Source of the DNA: CAIZGX01 sp044374295
GTDB taxonomy: Bacteria > Bacteroidota > Bacteroidia > Flavobacteriales_D > Sanyastnellaceae
Direction: 5' to 3'
Assembly: GCA_044374295.1 (NCBI GenBank)
Contig: JBILOU010000157.1
Span: forward strand, 1 to 6,970
Length of the DNA: 6,970 bases
The notes under the pieces were generated by a model. That model had not been told where the DNA came from, did no database searches, and was given only the letters and a program-made list of their open reading frames with translations. This document shows, in pieces, positions 1-6,192 of the stretch (within the stretch, counting starts at the first letter, position 1; the number at the start of each line of letters is the position of its first letter). The position numbers and the translations under genes were made by a program.

Positions 1-341
1 GTTCGGCTTCCGGCGTTGTTTCCGAAATCTCCGACGTACAGATACATGCTGTCTTGCGTAATTTCTTCCCAATCGAAATTGGAAGTTCCGTTCAATGAAT
101 AAGTCTGAAGAATGGCGCCATTCAACGTGTCTATCACATAGAGCTGCTCATCTGAATTGTCGTTGTGTGTAACAAGTCCTTGCTGAAAACGAGTGATACC
201 GGAGGTTTCGAGCAGTTCAGCTGGCAACTGCACAGAATACACCGGCGCCAATGTTACAGTTGGAAGGTTGGGTTGGGCGACAATGGCTTCACAAATGCTT
301 TGCAATAAAAAGATGAGAAAAATTCTTGCAAGAGACTTCAT
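1..341 (-). CDS. Secreted protein of unknown function, 5' part only
   Basis: The reading frame opens with ATG at 341 and runs without a stop to the window edge, giving 113 complete codons; the C-terminus is missing. The N-terminus looks like a Sec signal peptide: K2 and R6, a hydrophobic stretch at residues 7-16 (IFLIFLLQSI), and a plausible cleavage after A22 (IVA|QP). The mature part contains LETSGITRF, a VTHNDN segment, LYVIDTLNGAILQTY and DWEEITQD...YVGDFGNN. That order recalls secreted, probably beta-propeller-like Bacteroidota proteins that often end in a type IX secretion sorting domain, but that end is not visible here. No enzymatic motif is seen. The gene diverges from acs with 56 bp between the starts. 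I am fairly sure it is a real exported protein; the fold and sorting route are inferred from memory of similar proteins. Confidence 0.75.
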   Translation of the reverse strand, partial: MKSLARIFLIFLLQSICEAIVAQPNLPTVTLAPVYSVQLPAELLETSGITRFQQGLVTHNDNSDEQLYVIDTLNGAILQTYSLNGTSNFDWEEITQDSMYLYVGDFGNNAGSR

Positions 342-345
342 TTAT

Positions 346-353
346 CAAAGTTA
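346..353 (-). promoter_or_regulatory. Candidate Bacteroidota -7 element for the secreted protein gene
   Basis: Read on the minus strand this is TAACTTTG, an exact match to the Bacteroidota primary sigma factor -7 consensus TAnnTTTG. It ends four bases before the ATG at 341, so a start site at the usual distance would make the mRNA leaderless or nearly so. I found no well-placed -33 TTG: the nearest ones are about 9 and 30 bp upstream instead of around 20. A match in such AT-rich sequence could be chance. Confidence 0.3.
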
Positions 354-365
354 AGTTAAAAGCAA

Positions 366-385
366 TGATGTAAATTGTAACATCA
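366..385. promoter_or_regulatory. Dyad-symmetric candidate operator between secreted gene and acs
   Basis: A perfect 6-bp inverted repeat, TGATGT (366-371) and ACATCA (380-385), is separated by 8 bp. It sits in the 56-bp divergent intergenic region, 12 bp upstream of the acs ATG. The size and symmetry would suit a dimeric helix-turn-helix regulator such as the Crp/Fnr family, which controls acs in other bacteria, but the half-sites do not match the classic Crp (TGTGA) or Fnr (TTGAT) sequences exactly. The regulator is unknown and the site is a guess from symmetry and position. Confidence 0.3.
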
Positions 386-397
386 AATTTGAAGGCC

Positions 398-2428
398 ATG
401 AAACGAATTGAATCGTTTGAAGAATATAAATCGGTTTACGCCGAAAGCATTGCTAATCCAGATAAATTCTGGGGTGAGGTGGCTGAATCTTTTTCTTGGA
501 AAAAGAAATGGGACACGGTGCTTTCGGGAACTTTTGCCGATGCCAAAAACCGTTGGTTCGACGGGGGTGAATTGAACATTACTGAAAACTTACTCGATAG
601 ACATTTGGCTGAACGAGGCGATCAAGTGGCTCTCATTTGGGAACCGAATGATCATTCGGTTGAGTACAGGAAATTTACTTATTCTGAACTTCACAAGGAA
701 GTCTGCGTAGCTGCTGAAATGCTTCGCACGATGGGTGTAAGCAAAGGCGACCGTGTTTGTATTTACATGAGCATGGTGCCTGAATTGGTGTTCAGCGTAT
801 TGGCTTGTGCGCGCATTGGCGCAGTGCACTCTGTTATCTTCGGTGGATTCAGCGCGAAGAGCATTGCAGATCGCGTAGACGATGCCGAAGCAGACTTCGT
901 GATAACCATGGACGGTGGACTTCGAGGTAACAAGACTATTCCGTTGAAAACGGTGGTAGATGAAGCATTGACTTCCACACGAAAAATAAAAAATGTATTG
1001 GTCTTCAACTACCTCAACATTCCAACCGAAAAAAAAGAAATTGATGTCGATTGGAACGAATTGAAAGGAAGAGTTCTTTCCAACAATAATTACTTGAAGC
1101 TTGGTGAGACACTTCAATCTGAAGATCCGTTGTTCATCTTGTACACGAGCGGTTCCACAGGTAAACCGAAAGGCGTTGTGCACAGCACTGCGGGATATAT
1201 GGTGTGGACAGCCTATACTTTTTTGAATGTGTTTCAGTACCAAGAAGGCGACGTTCATTTCTGCACAGCGGATATTGGTTGGATAACGGGACACAGTTAT
1301 TTGATTTACGGACCACTCTTGAATGGTTCTACATCATTGATGTTTGAAGGCATACCTACTTATCCGGATGCCGGAAGATTTTGGGACATTGTAGCGAAGC
1401 ACAAGGTGAATATTTTCTACACCGCACCTACAGCCATTCGCAGTTTAATGTCGGCCGGAGATGAATTTTTAGAAGGAAAAAATTTGTCTTCGTTGCGCAT
1501 ACTCGGAAGCGTTGGCGAACCTATTAACGAAGAAGCTTGGAATTGGTATCACGATAAAATTGGAAAAGGAAATTGTCCGATTGTCGATACGTTCTGGCAA
1601 ACAGAAACAGGCGGTGTTATGATCTCGAGCTTAGCTGGAGTAACTCCGTCGAAACCGGTGTTTGCTACGTTGCCTATGCCGGGAGTTCTTCCCGTTTTGT
1701 TAGACGATAAAGGCAATGAAATTCTTGAAAACGATTTAACCGGAAACCTGTGTTTCAAGCAGTCGTGGCCATCTATGATTCGCACGACTTATGGCGATCA
1801 CGAACGTTGTATTTTGAATTACTTCAGCACGTATAAAAATTATTATTTCACCGGTGACGGCGCATACCGCGACGAGAACGGAATGTATCGTTTAGCAGGA
1901 AGGGTCGACGATGTGTTGAATGTCAGCGGGCATAGAATAGGAACTGCTGAAGTTGAGAACGCCATTAATCATACGCACGGAGTTATTGAAAGCGCTGTGG
2001 TGGGGTATCCGCATGACATCAAAGGTCAAGGGATCTATGCGTTCGTCATTTGTGATGCTCATGCGAAGAATCTAAATGCAACGCAAGATTCTGCGAAAGA
2101 TGCAAATGCTTTGCAAGATTCTTCGAAAGATGCAAATGCTTTGCAAGATTCTTCGAAAGATGTTGCACAAGACGCTTCGCGAGATTTAACGAAAGGGTTT
2201 GAGCAGGAGATGGCTTATTCGATAACGAAGACCGTAAGTGAGCAGATTGGAGCGATAGCGAAACCGGATAAGATTGTTATTGTGAGTGGCTTGCCGAAGA
2301 CGAGAAGTGGAAAGATTATGCGTCGCATTTTGAGAAAGATTGCGGAAGGAGAATTCGATGCGATTGGGGATACGACTACGTTACTTGACCCGAGTGTGGT
2401 ACAGGAAATTATAGCGAAAACGAACTAA
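398..2428 (+). CDS. acs: Acetyl-CoA synthetase (AMP-forming) with a repeat insertion
   Basis: This cytoplasmic enzyme converts acetate, ATP and CoA to acetyl-CoA, AMP and pyrophosphate through acetyl-adenylate. The 676-residue product carries the full set of adenylate-forming enzyme motifs: phosphate loop YTSGSTGKPKG at 249-259, VGEPIN, FWQTETGG at 399-406, YFTGDGAYRD, the hinge-region LAGRVDDVLNVSGHRIG, and PKTRSGKIMRRILRK with the adenylation and acetylation-site lysine at K639. W400 matches the pocket tryptophan that restricts the substrate to acetate in Salmonella Acs, so the specific name is well supported. I chose ATG 398 (MKRIESFEEYKS) over an in-frame TTG at 389, because the conserved N-terminus starts there and TTG starts are rare. 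The protein is about 25 residues longer than the usual ~650, owing to a repeat insertion around residues 556-600. A promoter was not convincingly seen; the gene ends at a hairpin and appears monocistronic. Confidence 0.97.
   Translation: MKRIESFEEYKSVYAESIANPDKFWGEVAESFSWKKKWDTVLSGTFADAKNRWFDGGELNITENLLDRHLAERGDQVALIWEPNDHSVEYRKFTYSELHKEVCVAAEMLRTMGVSKGDRVCIYMSMVPELVFSVLACARIGAVHSVIFGGFSAKSIADRVDDAEADFVITMDGGLRGNKTIPLKTVVDEALTSTRKIKNVLVFNYLNIPTEKKEIDVDWNELKGRVLSNNNYLKLGETLQSEDPLFILYTSGSTGKPKGVVHSTAGYMVWTAYTFLNVFQYQEGDVHFCTADIGWITGHSYLIYGPLLNGSTSLMFEGIPTYPDAGRFWDIVAKHKVNIFYTAPTAIRSLMSAGDEFLEGKNLSSLRILGSVGEPINEEAWNWYHDKIGKGNCPIVDTFWQTETGGVMISSLAGVTPSKPVFATLPMPGVLPVLLDDKGNEILENDLTGNLCFKQSWPSMIRTTYGDHERCILNYFSTYKNYYFTGDGAYRDENGMYRLAGRVDDVLNVSGHRIGTAEVENAINHTHGVIESAVVGYPHDIKGQGIYAFVICDAHAKNLNATQDSAKDANALQDSSKDANALQDSSKDVAQDASRDLTKGFEQEMAYSITKTVSEQIGAIAKPDKIVIVSGLPKTRSGKIMRRILRKIAEGEFDAIGDTTTLLDPSVVQEIIAKTN
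2072..2185 (+). repeat. In-frame 30-bp tandem repeat within acs
   Basis: Three 30-bp units lie in tandem (2072-2101, 2102-2131, 2132-2161), followed by a diverged 24-bp remnant (2162-2185). Units 2 and 3 are identical, and the stretch 2094-2162 has an unbroken 30-base period. Each unit encodes ten residues: LNATQDSAKD, then ANALQDSSKD twice, then the shorter VAQDASRD. The gradient from diverged outer units to identical inner ones suggests recent duplication by slippage or unequal recombination. Because the period is a multiple of three, copy-number changes keep the reading frame. The repeat falls between the strand ending in YAFVICD and the helix starting near EQEMAYSI in the enzyme's C-terminal domain. 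Confidence 0.95.
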
Positions 2429-2439
2429 TTGCTCGAACT

Positions 2440-2467
2440 AAAAAACCAACGAAACAATCGTTGGTTT
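2440..2467. terminator. Bidirectional hairpin terminator for acs and tRNA-Ser
   Basis: A perfect 10-bp stem (2443-2452 with 2458-2467) closes a 5-base loop, AACAA. Read on the minus strand the stem runs into six T residues, a good rho-independent terminator just downstream of the tRNA-Ser 3' end. Read on the plus strand it lies 14 bases after the acs stop but is followed only by TTTAATTAG, so it is weaker in that direction. It probably serves both converging units. Confidence 0.8.
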
Positions 2468-2476
2468 AATTAGTAG

Positions 2477-2561
2477 CGGAGAGAGAGGGATTCGAACCCT
2501 CGGTACCTTTCAATACACACGCTTTCCAAGCGTGCTCGATCGACCACTCTGACATCTCTCC
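2477..2561 (-). tRNA. tRNA-Ser (anticodon GGA)
   Basis: On the minus strand the gene begins GGAGAGA, which pairs fully with TCTCTCC at the 3' end, followed by discriminator G as expected for serine. The anticodon stem CACGC/GCGTG holds the loop TTGGAAA, giving anticodon GGA, which reads UCC and UCU. A long variable arm, the class II hallmark of tRNA-Ser, lies between the anticodon stem and the T arm. The T arm is GAGGG-TTCGAAT-CCCTC (2485-2501). CCA is not encoded, so it must be added after transcription. The gene diverges from tRNA-Phe. Confidence 0.96.
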
Positions 2562-2577
2562 CGAAAAATTTGAGTTG

Positions 2578-2585
2578 CAAATATA
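2578..2585 (-). promoter_or_regulatory. -7 promoter element for tRNA-Ser
   Basis: The minus strand reads TATATTTG, an exact TAnnTTTG match, 16 bases upstream of the mature tRNA-Ser 5' end. Transcription would start roughly 10 bases before the tRNA, leaving a short leader to be removed by RNase P. No TTG is seen at the ideal -33 distance. It mirrors the element at 2606-2613 on the other strand. Confidence 0.6.
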
Positions 2586-2605
2586 GGTGAATTGAAATAA
2601 ATGAT

Positions 2606-2613
2606 TATATTTG
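2606..2613 (+). promoter_or_regulatory. -7 promoter element for tRNA-Phe
   Basis: The plus strand reads TATATTTG, an exact TAnnTTTG match, ending 10 bases before the tRNA-Phe 5' end. Transcription would begin a few bases before the mature tRNA. The nearest TTG triplets lie 11 and 28 bases upstream, so no standard -33 element is evident. With its mirror copy it forms a perfect 9-bp inverted repeat, GCAAATATA / TATATTTGC, around a 20-bp core. Confidence 0.65.
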
Positions 2614-2623
2614 CCACCGCTTC

Positions 2624-2696
2624 GGTGCCATAGCTCAGTTGGTAGAGCAAAGGACTGAAAATCCTTGTGTCCCAGGTTCGAATCCCGGTGGCACCA
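2624..2696 (+). tRNA. tRNA-Phe (anticodon GAA)
   Basis: This 73-nt tRNA has acceptor arms GGTGCCA and TGGCACC with discriminator A, a D arm of AGCTCAGTTGGTAGAGC, an anticodon stem AAGGA/TCCTT around loop CTGAAAA (anticodon GAA), and a T arm containing GGTTCGAATC. All four helices form, with a short class I variable loop. CCA is not encoded in full (ACAG follows the acceptor stem), so it is added enzymatically. A strong terminator follows directly. Confidence 0.97.
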
Positions 2697-2704
2697 CAGA
2701 AGAG

Positions 2705-2735
2705 AAACCCATTCAAACGAATGGGTTTTTTATTT
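2705..2735 (+). terminator. Rho-independent terminator after tRNA-Phe
   Basis: A perfect 10-bp stem (2705-2714 with 2719-2728) closes loop AAAC and continues into a T-rich tail, TTTATTT. It starts nine bases after the tRNA-Phe 3' end. The minus-strand SGNH gene stops at 2730-2732, inside the T tract, so its transcript also meets the hairpin just after the stop codon. In that direction the stem is followed by CTCTTCT, so termination would be weaker. Confidence 0.9.
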
Positions 2736-3662
2736 AATGACAACTTCGTTGAAGGAAGGAGAATTCAATAATAATCGATTGTACAACTCTACCCCTTGCT
2801 GATTCAAATGCGAAAGGTCTGCAAACTCGTTTATACCAAAGCCTTCAGTATAGTAAGTGAGATCGATGTAAGGAACGCCGAGGCGTTCGATGAGTGGAGA
2901 GAATCTTTGTAAAAATTTATCGTGATAATTGTGAAGTCCAGCTGATGAGGGAAGCGGATGACTGCACAAGACAATGCGCTTACCATCCGCTTGCATTTGC
3001 TTAATCATTGTTTCGAATGCCTCGAACATCTCTTCGTTCGCATCGAAGACCGAATCGTTCAAAGGCTCAACCGCATACAAGATTCCTTTCTTCTCGCAGA
3101 AGCCGTTTTTAATGTAGTCAGTATTCGGGGCTTCGTCCTTCACATTCATGCTCGCTAATCGCACCGTAAGAGCGTTCAGCGTATACATCTTCACTTCCTG
3201 CTTAACCAAAGCAAAGGCGGCAGCATTCGTAGGAACGTTCTGAATCAAACGCATGTTACTCTCGGTTCCTTCCAACTCGAACACCGGATCGTACACATCT
3301 AGAATGAAAATATCGGCTCGATCTCTCAGGTATTCGTTGTACAACACCAACGATCCTTTCGCATTCTGCGAACTGGTTCCTGCATTAAATAAATTGATTC
3401 CAACCTGCTCGAAGATGCGCGGATCATAGCCCCTGTAAGCATGAGAAGAGCCTAAAACAATGGCGTCGTATTTTATTTGGTTAGAAGTTAAGTCGCGCAT
3501 CATCTGCATCTCCTGTCCGCCGTTGCGTTGCAAATTCGGGACGAAGAACAACGACATTCTTCGATCGATTAATTGCACATTCGAAAAAATGAAAATCACT
3601 GCAACGTAAATCGCAAACGCTGCAAGCAAGACCTTCAAACTATTTCGAATCATTAACTTCAT
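2730..3662 (-). CDS. Membrane-anchored SGNH-like protein, MBOAT partner (putative glycan O-acyltransferase)
   Basis: The 310-residue product has a basic N-terminus and one hydrophobic segment (about residues 9-27), then a soluble domain predicted to lie in the periplasm. The domain starts with AIVLGSSHAYRGYDP: G71-S72-S73 corresponds to SGNH block I, with S73 the likely nucleophile. It ends with DLSHLNQQG, where D282 and H285 fit the block V Asp-x-x-His. The middle blocks are degenerate; G95 and N100 in NAGTSSQN could supply the Gly and Asn positions. The GSS form and the position after an MBOAT gene recall DltD and AlgJ/AlgX-type partners, which move acyl groups onto extracytoplasmic polymers. 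I infer the same here, substrate unknown. Its ATG overlaps the MBOAT stop by one base (TAATG), implying translational coupling. A second ATG three codons in is an alternative start. A hydrolase role is possible. Confidence 0.85.
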   Translation of the reverse strand: MKLMIRNSLKVLLAAFAIYVAVIFIFSNVQLIDRRMSLFFVPNLQRNGGQEMQMMRDLTSNQIKYDAIVLGSSHAYRGYDPRIFEQVGINLFNAGTSSQNAKGSLVLYNEYLRDRADIFILDVYDPVFELEGTESNMRLIQNVPTNAAAFALVKQEVKMYTLNALTVRLASMNVKDEAPNTDYIKNGFCEKKGILYAVEPLNDSVFDANEEMFEAFETMIKQMQADGKRIVLCSHPLPSSAGLHNYHDKFLQRFSPLIERLGVPYIDLTYYTEGFGINEFADLSHLNQQGVELYNRLLLNSPSFNEVVIK

Positions 3663-5071
3663 TAAAATTGGAAATATATAAAATCAACTTTTCCCCATTG
3701 TCCAAACAACGCCAAACACGCCAACAGCGCAGCAAATAACCACACCTTCCGATTGGAACCGATTGCTCGTGTTCCCAAAACAATTTCCGTCACCTTTCTG
3801 TCAATAAGCACAAACACAACCAGCATTAAAATCTTTCCAATGATGACCGCTCCATTTAACGGGACAAACACCGAAGGAAGAAATCCAGGCTGCGACTGAA
3901 ACGTTACTATCCCCTTGATAACCTGTGTGGCTTGCTCGAAAGATTGTGCTCTGAAAAAGATCCATAAAAAAGAAACTCCCACAAATGTGATCAACGTCCC
4001 GAAAAGCATCTTCCATTTTCCTTCCCACCGAACGTTCATTCGGTTTTCTAACACCAACCAAAGTCCATGAGCCATTCCCCAAACCACGAAGGTCCAATTC
4101 GCACCGTGCCAGAATCCGCTTATGGCGAAGACAATGAACAAGTTCAACGACGTGCGCGCTGCACCCTTTCTATTTCCACCTAAAGGAATATATACGTAAT
4201 CTCGGAACCACGTAGAAAGCGAGATGTGCCACTTCGACCAAAACATGCCCACACCAGTAGAACGATAAGGCAGCTTAAAATTTTCCATGAGCCGGAATCC
4301 CATCACACGCGCTGCACCAATGGCAATGTCGCTGTACCCACTGAAATCGCAATAGATCTGAAAGCTGAAGAAGACCACTGCAATGCTCAGGTACATCCAA
4401 GAAACCGCCCCTGCGTGCTCATAGACCGGAGAAACAAACTGCGCCAAGTTATCTGCAATAACCACCTTCTTAAACAATCCCCAAACAATGCGCTGCATTC
4501 CAGCAGAAACATTCGAGTATTTGAGCGAATGCTTCTCACGAAATTGATGCAAGACATTTTGCGGACGCTCAATGGGTCCGGCAACCAACTGCGGATAGAA
4601 CATCACATACAACGAATAAATTCCGAAATGTCGTTCTGCCTTTTGGTTGCCGCGATACACTTCCACCACATAACTTAAACTCTGAAAGGTGTGGAAGGAA
4701 AGCCCAATGGGCAGAAGAATGCTGAGCGTATTCAACGAATAATTCCATCCGATTAAACTGGCTATGCCGTTGAAATTATCGATGAAAAAATTGAAGTACT
4801 TGAACACCGCCAAAATCAAGCAGGTGCTAATGATACTTCCAATTAACCACCGTCGCGCATTGGGCTTCGAACTCTTTTCAATTTGAATGGCCGCTACATA
4901 ATCAACGACAATGGTCGCAAGCAATATGAAAATATAGGCCGGAACGAAAAACATATAGAACACACAGCTCGCTATCAAAAGCATGAGCCAGCGCCACTGA
5001 TGCGGCAATAAGAAATACAACGCTGTTACAAGAGGAAAAAATAAAAAGAACTCAATGGAATTGAATAGCAT
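3662..5071 (-). CDS. AlgI-family MBOAT O-acyltransferase
   Basis: This 469-residue polytopic membrane protein belongs to the membrane-bound O-acyltransferase family. Characteristic segments in order are MLFNSIEFFLFFPLV (start), LPIGLSFHTFQSLSY (120-134), FYPQLVAGPIERP (158-170), YCDFSGYSDIAIG (240-252), FWSKWHISLSTWFRDYVYIP (277-296) and SGFWHGANW (318-326). H322 in the last is the invariant catalytic histidine; H282 is the second conserved one. The length and the terminal FIYFQF fit AlgI relatives. Such proteins use an activated acyl group, usually from acetyl-CoA, to modify envelope polysaccharides together with an SGNH partner, here encoded immediately downstream. The frame stays open for 37 codons upstream of ATG 5071, but that stretch lies inside the glycosyltransferase gene and is not family-like, so I start at 5071, one base after the upstream stop (TAA-A-ATG). 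The acyl group and acceptor glycan are not known. Confidence 0.95.
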   Translation of the reverse strand: MLFNSIEFFLFFPLVTALYFLLPHQWRWLMLLIASCVFYMFFVPAYIFILLATIVVDYVAAIQIEKSSKPNARRWLIGSIISTCLILAVFKYFNFFIDNFNGIASLIGWNYSLNTLSILLPIGLSFHTFQSLSYVVEVYRGNQKAERHFGIYSLYVMFYPQLVAGPIERPQNVLHQFREKHSLKYSNVSAGMQRIVWGLFKKVVIADNLAQFVSPVYEHAGAVSWMYLSIAVVFFSFQIYCDFSGYSDIAIGAARVMGFRLMENFKLPYRSTGVGMFWSKWHISLSTWFRDYVYIPLGGNRKGAARTSLNLFIVFAISGFWHGANWTFVVWGMAHGLWLVLENRMNVRWEGKWKMLFGTLITFVGVSFLWIFFRAQSFEQATQVIKGIVTFQSQPGFLPSVFVPLNGAVIIGKILMLVVFVLIDRKVTEIVLGTRAIGSNRKVWLFAALLACLALFGQWGKVDFIYFQF

Positions 5072-5072
5072 T

Positions 5073-6182
5073 TTACTTCTTGTGTTGAAGGGTTTGTTGA
5101 ATGCTCTCCCACAACAGCTCTGCTGCTTTGTCCCACGTGTAGGTATGTTCGCGCATGATTGAATTGCGCTGTCCCTGTTCAATCTTTACAATGGCTTCGG
5201 CTATGTCAGAGACCTCCGTTGGATTCACGAAGAACGCCGATCCGTTTGAAACCTCTTCCATCACTGTTCCTTGTGAAGCAACCACGGGAACGCCGCACGC
5301 TTCCGCTTCAATCAACGGGATTCCAAATCCTTCATAAAGACTTGGAAAGACAAGCCCTTCCGCTGCCGACATGAGCAAAGGAAGATCGGCAGTGTGAACG
5401 TGCCCTAAAAACCGAACGTTTGTTCGGTAATTAATTTTCGCTAAGGCAGCATCCAATTCCGGATAATGCCAAAACTTATTTCCTGCAATTACCAATGAAG
5501 ATTCAACACCTTGCTCTACGGCCGCATTGAATGCCTCAACCACGCGGTGTACGTTCTTCCTTGGATGCAGCGCACCGACGAATAAAAAATATTTTTTTCC
5601 TTGTGCGAAACGATCGCGAATGACTTCCTTCTTGTGTTCTTCTACTGGAGCAAACGTGTGATCAATGCCGTTGCAAAGCACGTCGATGGCGGTTTCTGGA
5701 ACATTGAACGTTTTCGAAATATCTGCTCTACTGAATTCACTCACGGTTGCCAGGCGTGTGCTCAGCTTCACGAAATCTGCTGTTCTACTGTTCCAGTAGT
5801 TCGCATACTTCTTCGGCATGAACTCGGGATAGTGAACGAAATTGATGTCGTGAATTACGGTGAGTTGCGGAACGGGACATCTGCGCGATGCGTGTGCATC
5901 TGGAGAAACGAAAACATCTGCCTTAATTCTTTTCAATACAAAAGGCACGCTGTAATCGAACCACCAATCGAATAACCACGGTCTGCGTGCAGGAGGGAAA
6001 ACGCGGTGCTGAAATACATTTTTTCCAAACTGCCAATGATCATCTTTCTTCCGATCGCTTAATAAATGAAATTCATGCTCGGGAAATCGGTGCGCCAATC
6101 GCTTAATGGTCTCATACGTGAAGCGTCCAATGCCTTCCAGTTTTCCTGGAATAAGCAAACGGGTATTAATGGCAATACGCAC
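5073..6182 (-). CDS. GT4-family glycosyltransferase
   Basis: The 369-residue product is a cytoplasmic retaining glycosyltransferase of GT-B fold, transferring a sugar from a nucleotide donor to an acceptor, probably a lipid-linked glycan. The N-terminal domain starts MRIAINTRLLIPGKLEGIGR, with the glycine-rich acceptor-side loop at 13-19, and includes VIHDINFVHYPEF (109-121). The C-terminal donor domain contains FLFVGALHPRKN (199-210), RFLGHV, and SLYEGFGIPLIEAEACGVPV (281-300). E284 and E292 form the E-x7-E motif typical of GT4. I take GTG at 6182 as the start: it yields the family-typical N-terminus and lies 10 nt after the ATPase stop. Extending to a TTG at 6212 would add ten unlike residues and overlap that gene. 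The stop precedes the MBOAT ATG by one base. Sugar and linkage cannot be read from sequence. Confidence 0.94.
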   Translation of the reverse strand: MRIAINTRLLIPGKLEGIGRFTYETIKRLAHRFPEHEFHLLSDRKKDDHWQFGKNVFQHRVFPPARRPWLFDWWFDYSVPFVLKRIKADVFVSPDAHASRRCPVPQLTVIHDINFVHYPEFMPKKYANYWNSRTADFVKLSTRLATVSEFSRADISKTFNVPETAIDVLCNGIDHTFAPVEEHKKEVIRDRFAQGKKYFLFVGALHPRKNVHRVVEAFNAAVEQGVESSLVIAGNKFWHYPELDAALAKINYRTNVRFLGHVHTADLPLLMSAAEGLVFPSLYEGFGIPLIEAEACGVPVVASQGTVMEEVSNGSAFFVNPTEVSDIAEAIVKIEQGQRNSIMREHTYTWDKAAELLWESIQQTLQHKK

Positions 6183-6192
6183 CCCTGAACAA

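Noticed and set aside
282..341. Lipoprotein signal in the secreted protein (LLQSIC).
   Set aside because: The residues before Cys17 (Q-S-I) do not fit a lipobox, which needs a small residue before Cys. An ordinary signal peptide fits better.
590..1294. A 234-codon open frame antisense to acs.
   Set aside because: It lies wholly inside the well-conserved acs coding sequence, has no recognisable domain, and is Cys/His/Phe-rich as expected of a reverse-strand shadow.
2624..2735. tRNA-Phe as an attachment site for an integrated element.
   Set aside because: No integrase and no duplicated tRNA 3' end is visible downstream; the next sequence is an ordinary terminator and an operon.
2510..2743. 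A 77-codon minus-strand frame across both tRNA genes.
   Set aside because: It is made of tRNA sequence and intergenic DNA, and both tRNAs are certain.
4226..4678. A 150-codon open frame on the plus strand inside the MBOAT gene.
   Set aside because: It is antisense to conserved MBOAT motifs, has no family resemblance and no promoter or ribosome site of its own.
5072..5182. N-terminal extension of the MBOAT protein by 37 residues.
   Set aside because: It is out-of-frame glycosyltransferase sequence. The family-typical N-terminus MLFNSIEFF starts at 5071, directly after the upstream stop.
398..6182. A shared pathway in which acs supplies acetyl-CoA specifically to the MBOAT module.
   Set aside because: acs is on the opposite strand, separated by two tRNA genes and two terminators, and acetyl-CoA is a general metabolite. 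Proximity is not evidence of coupling.
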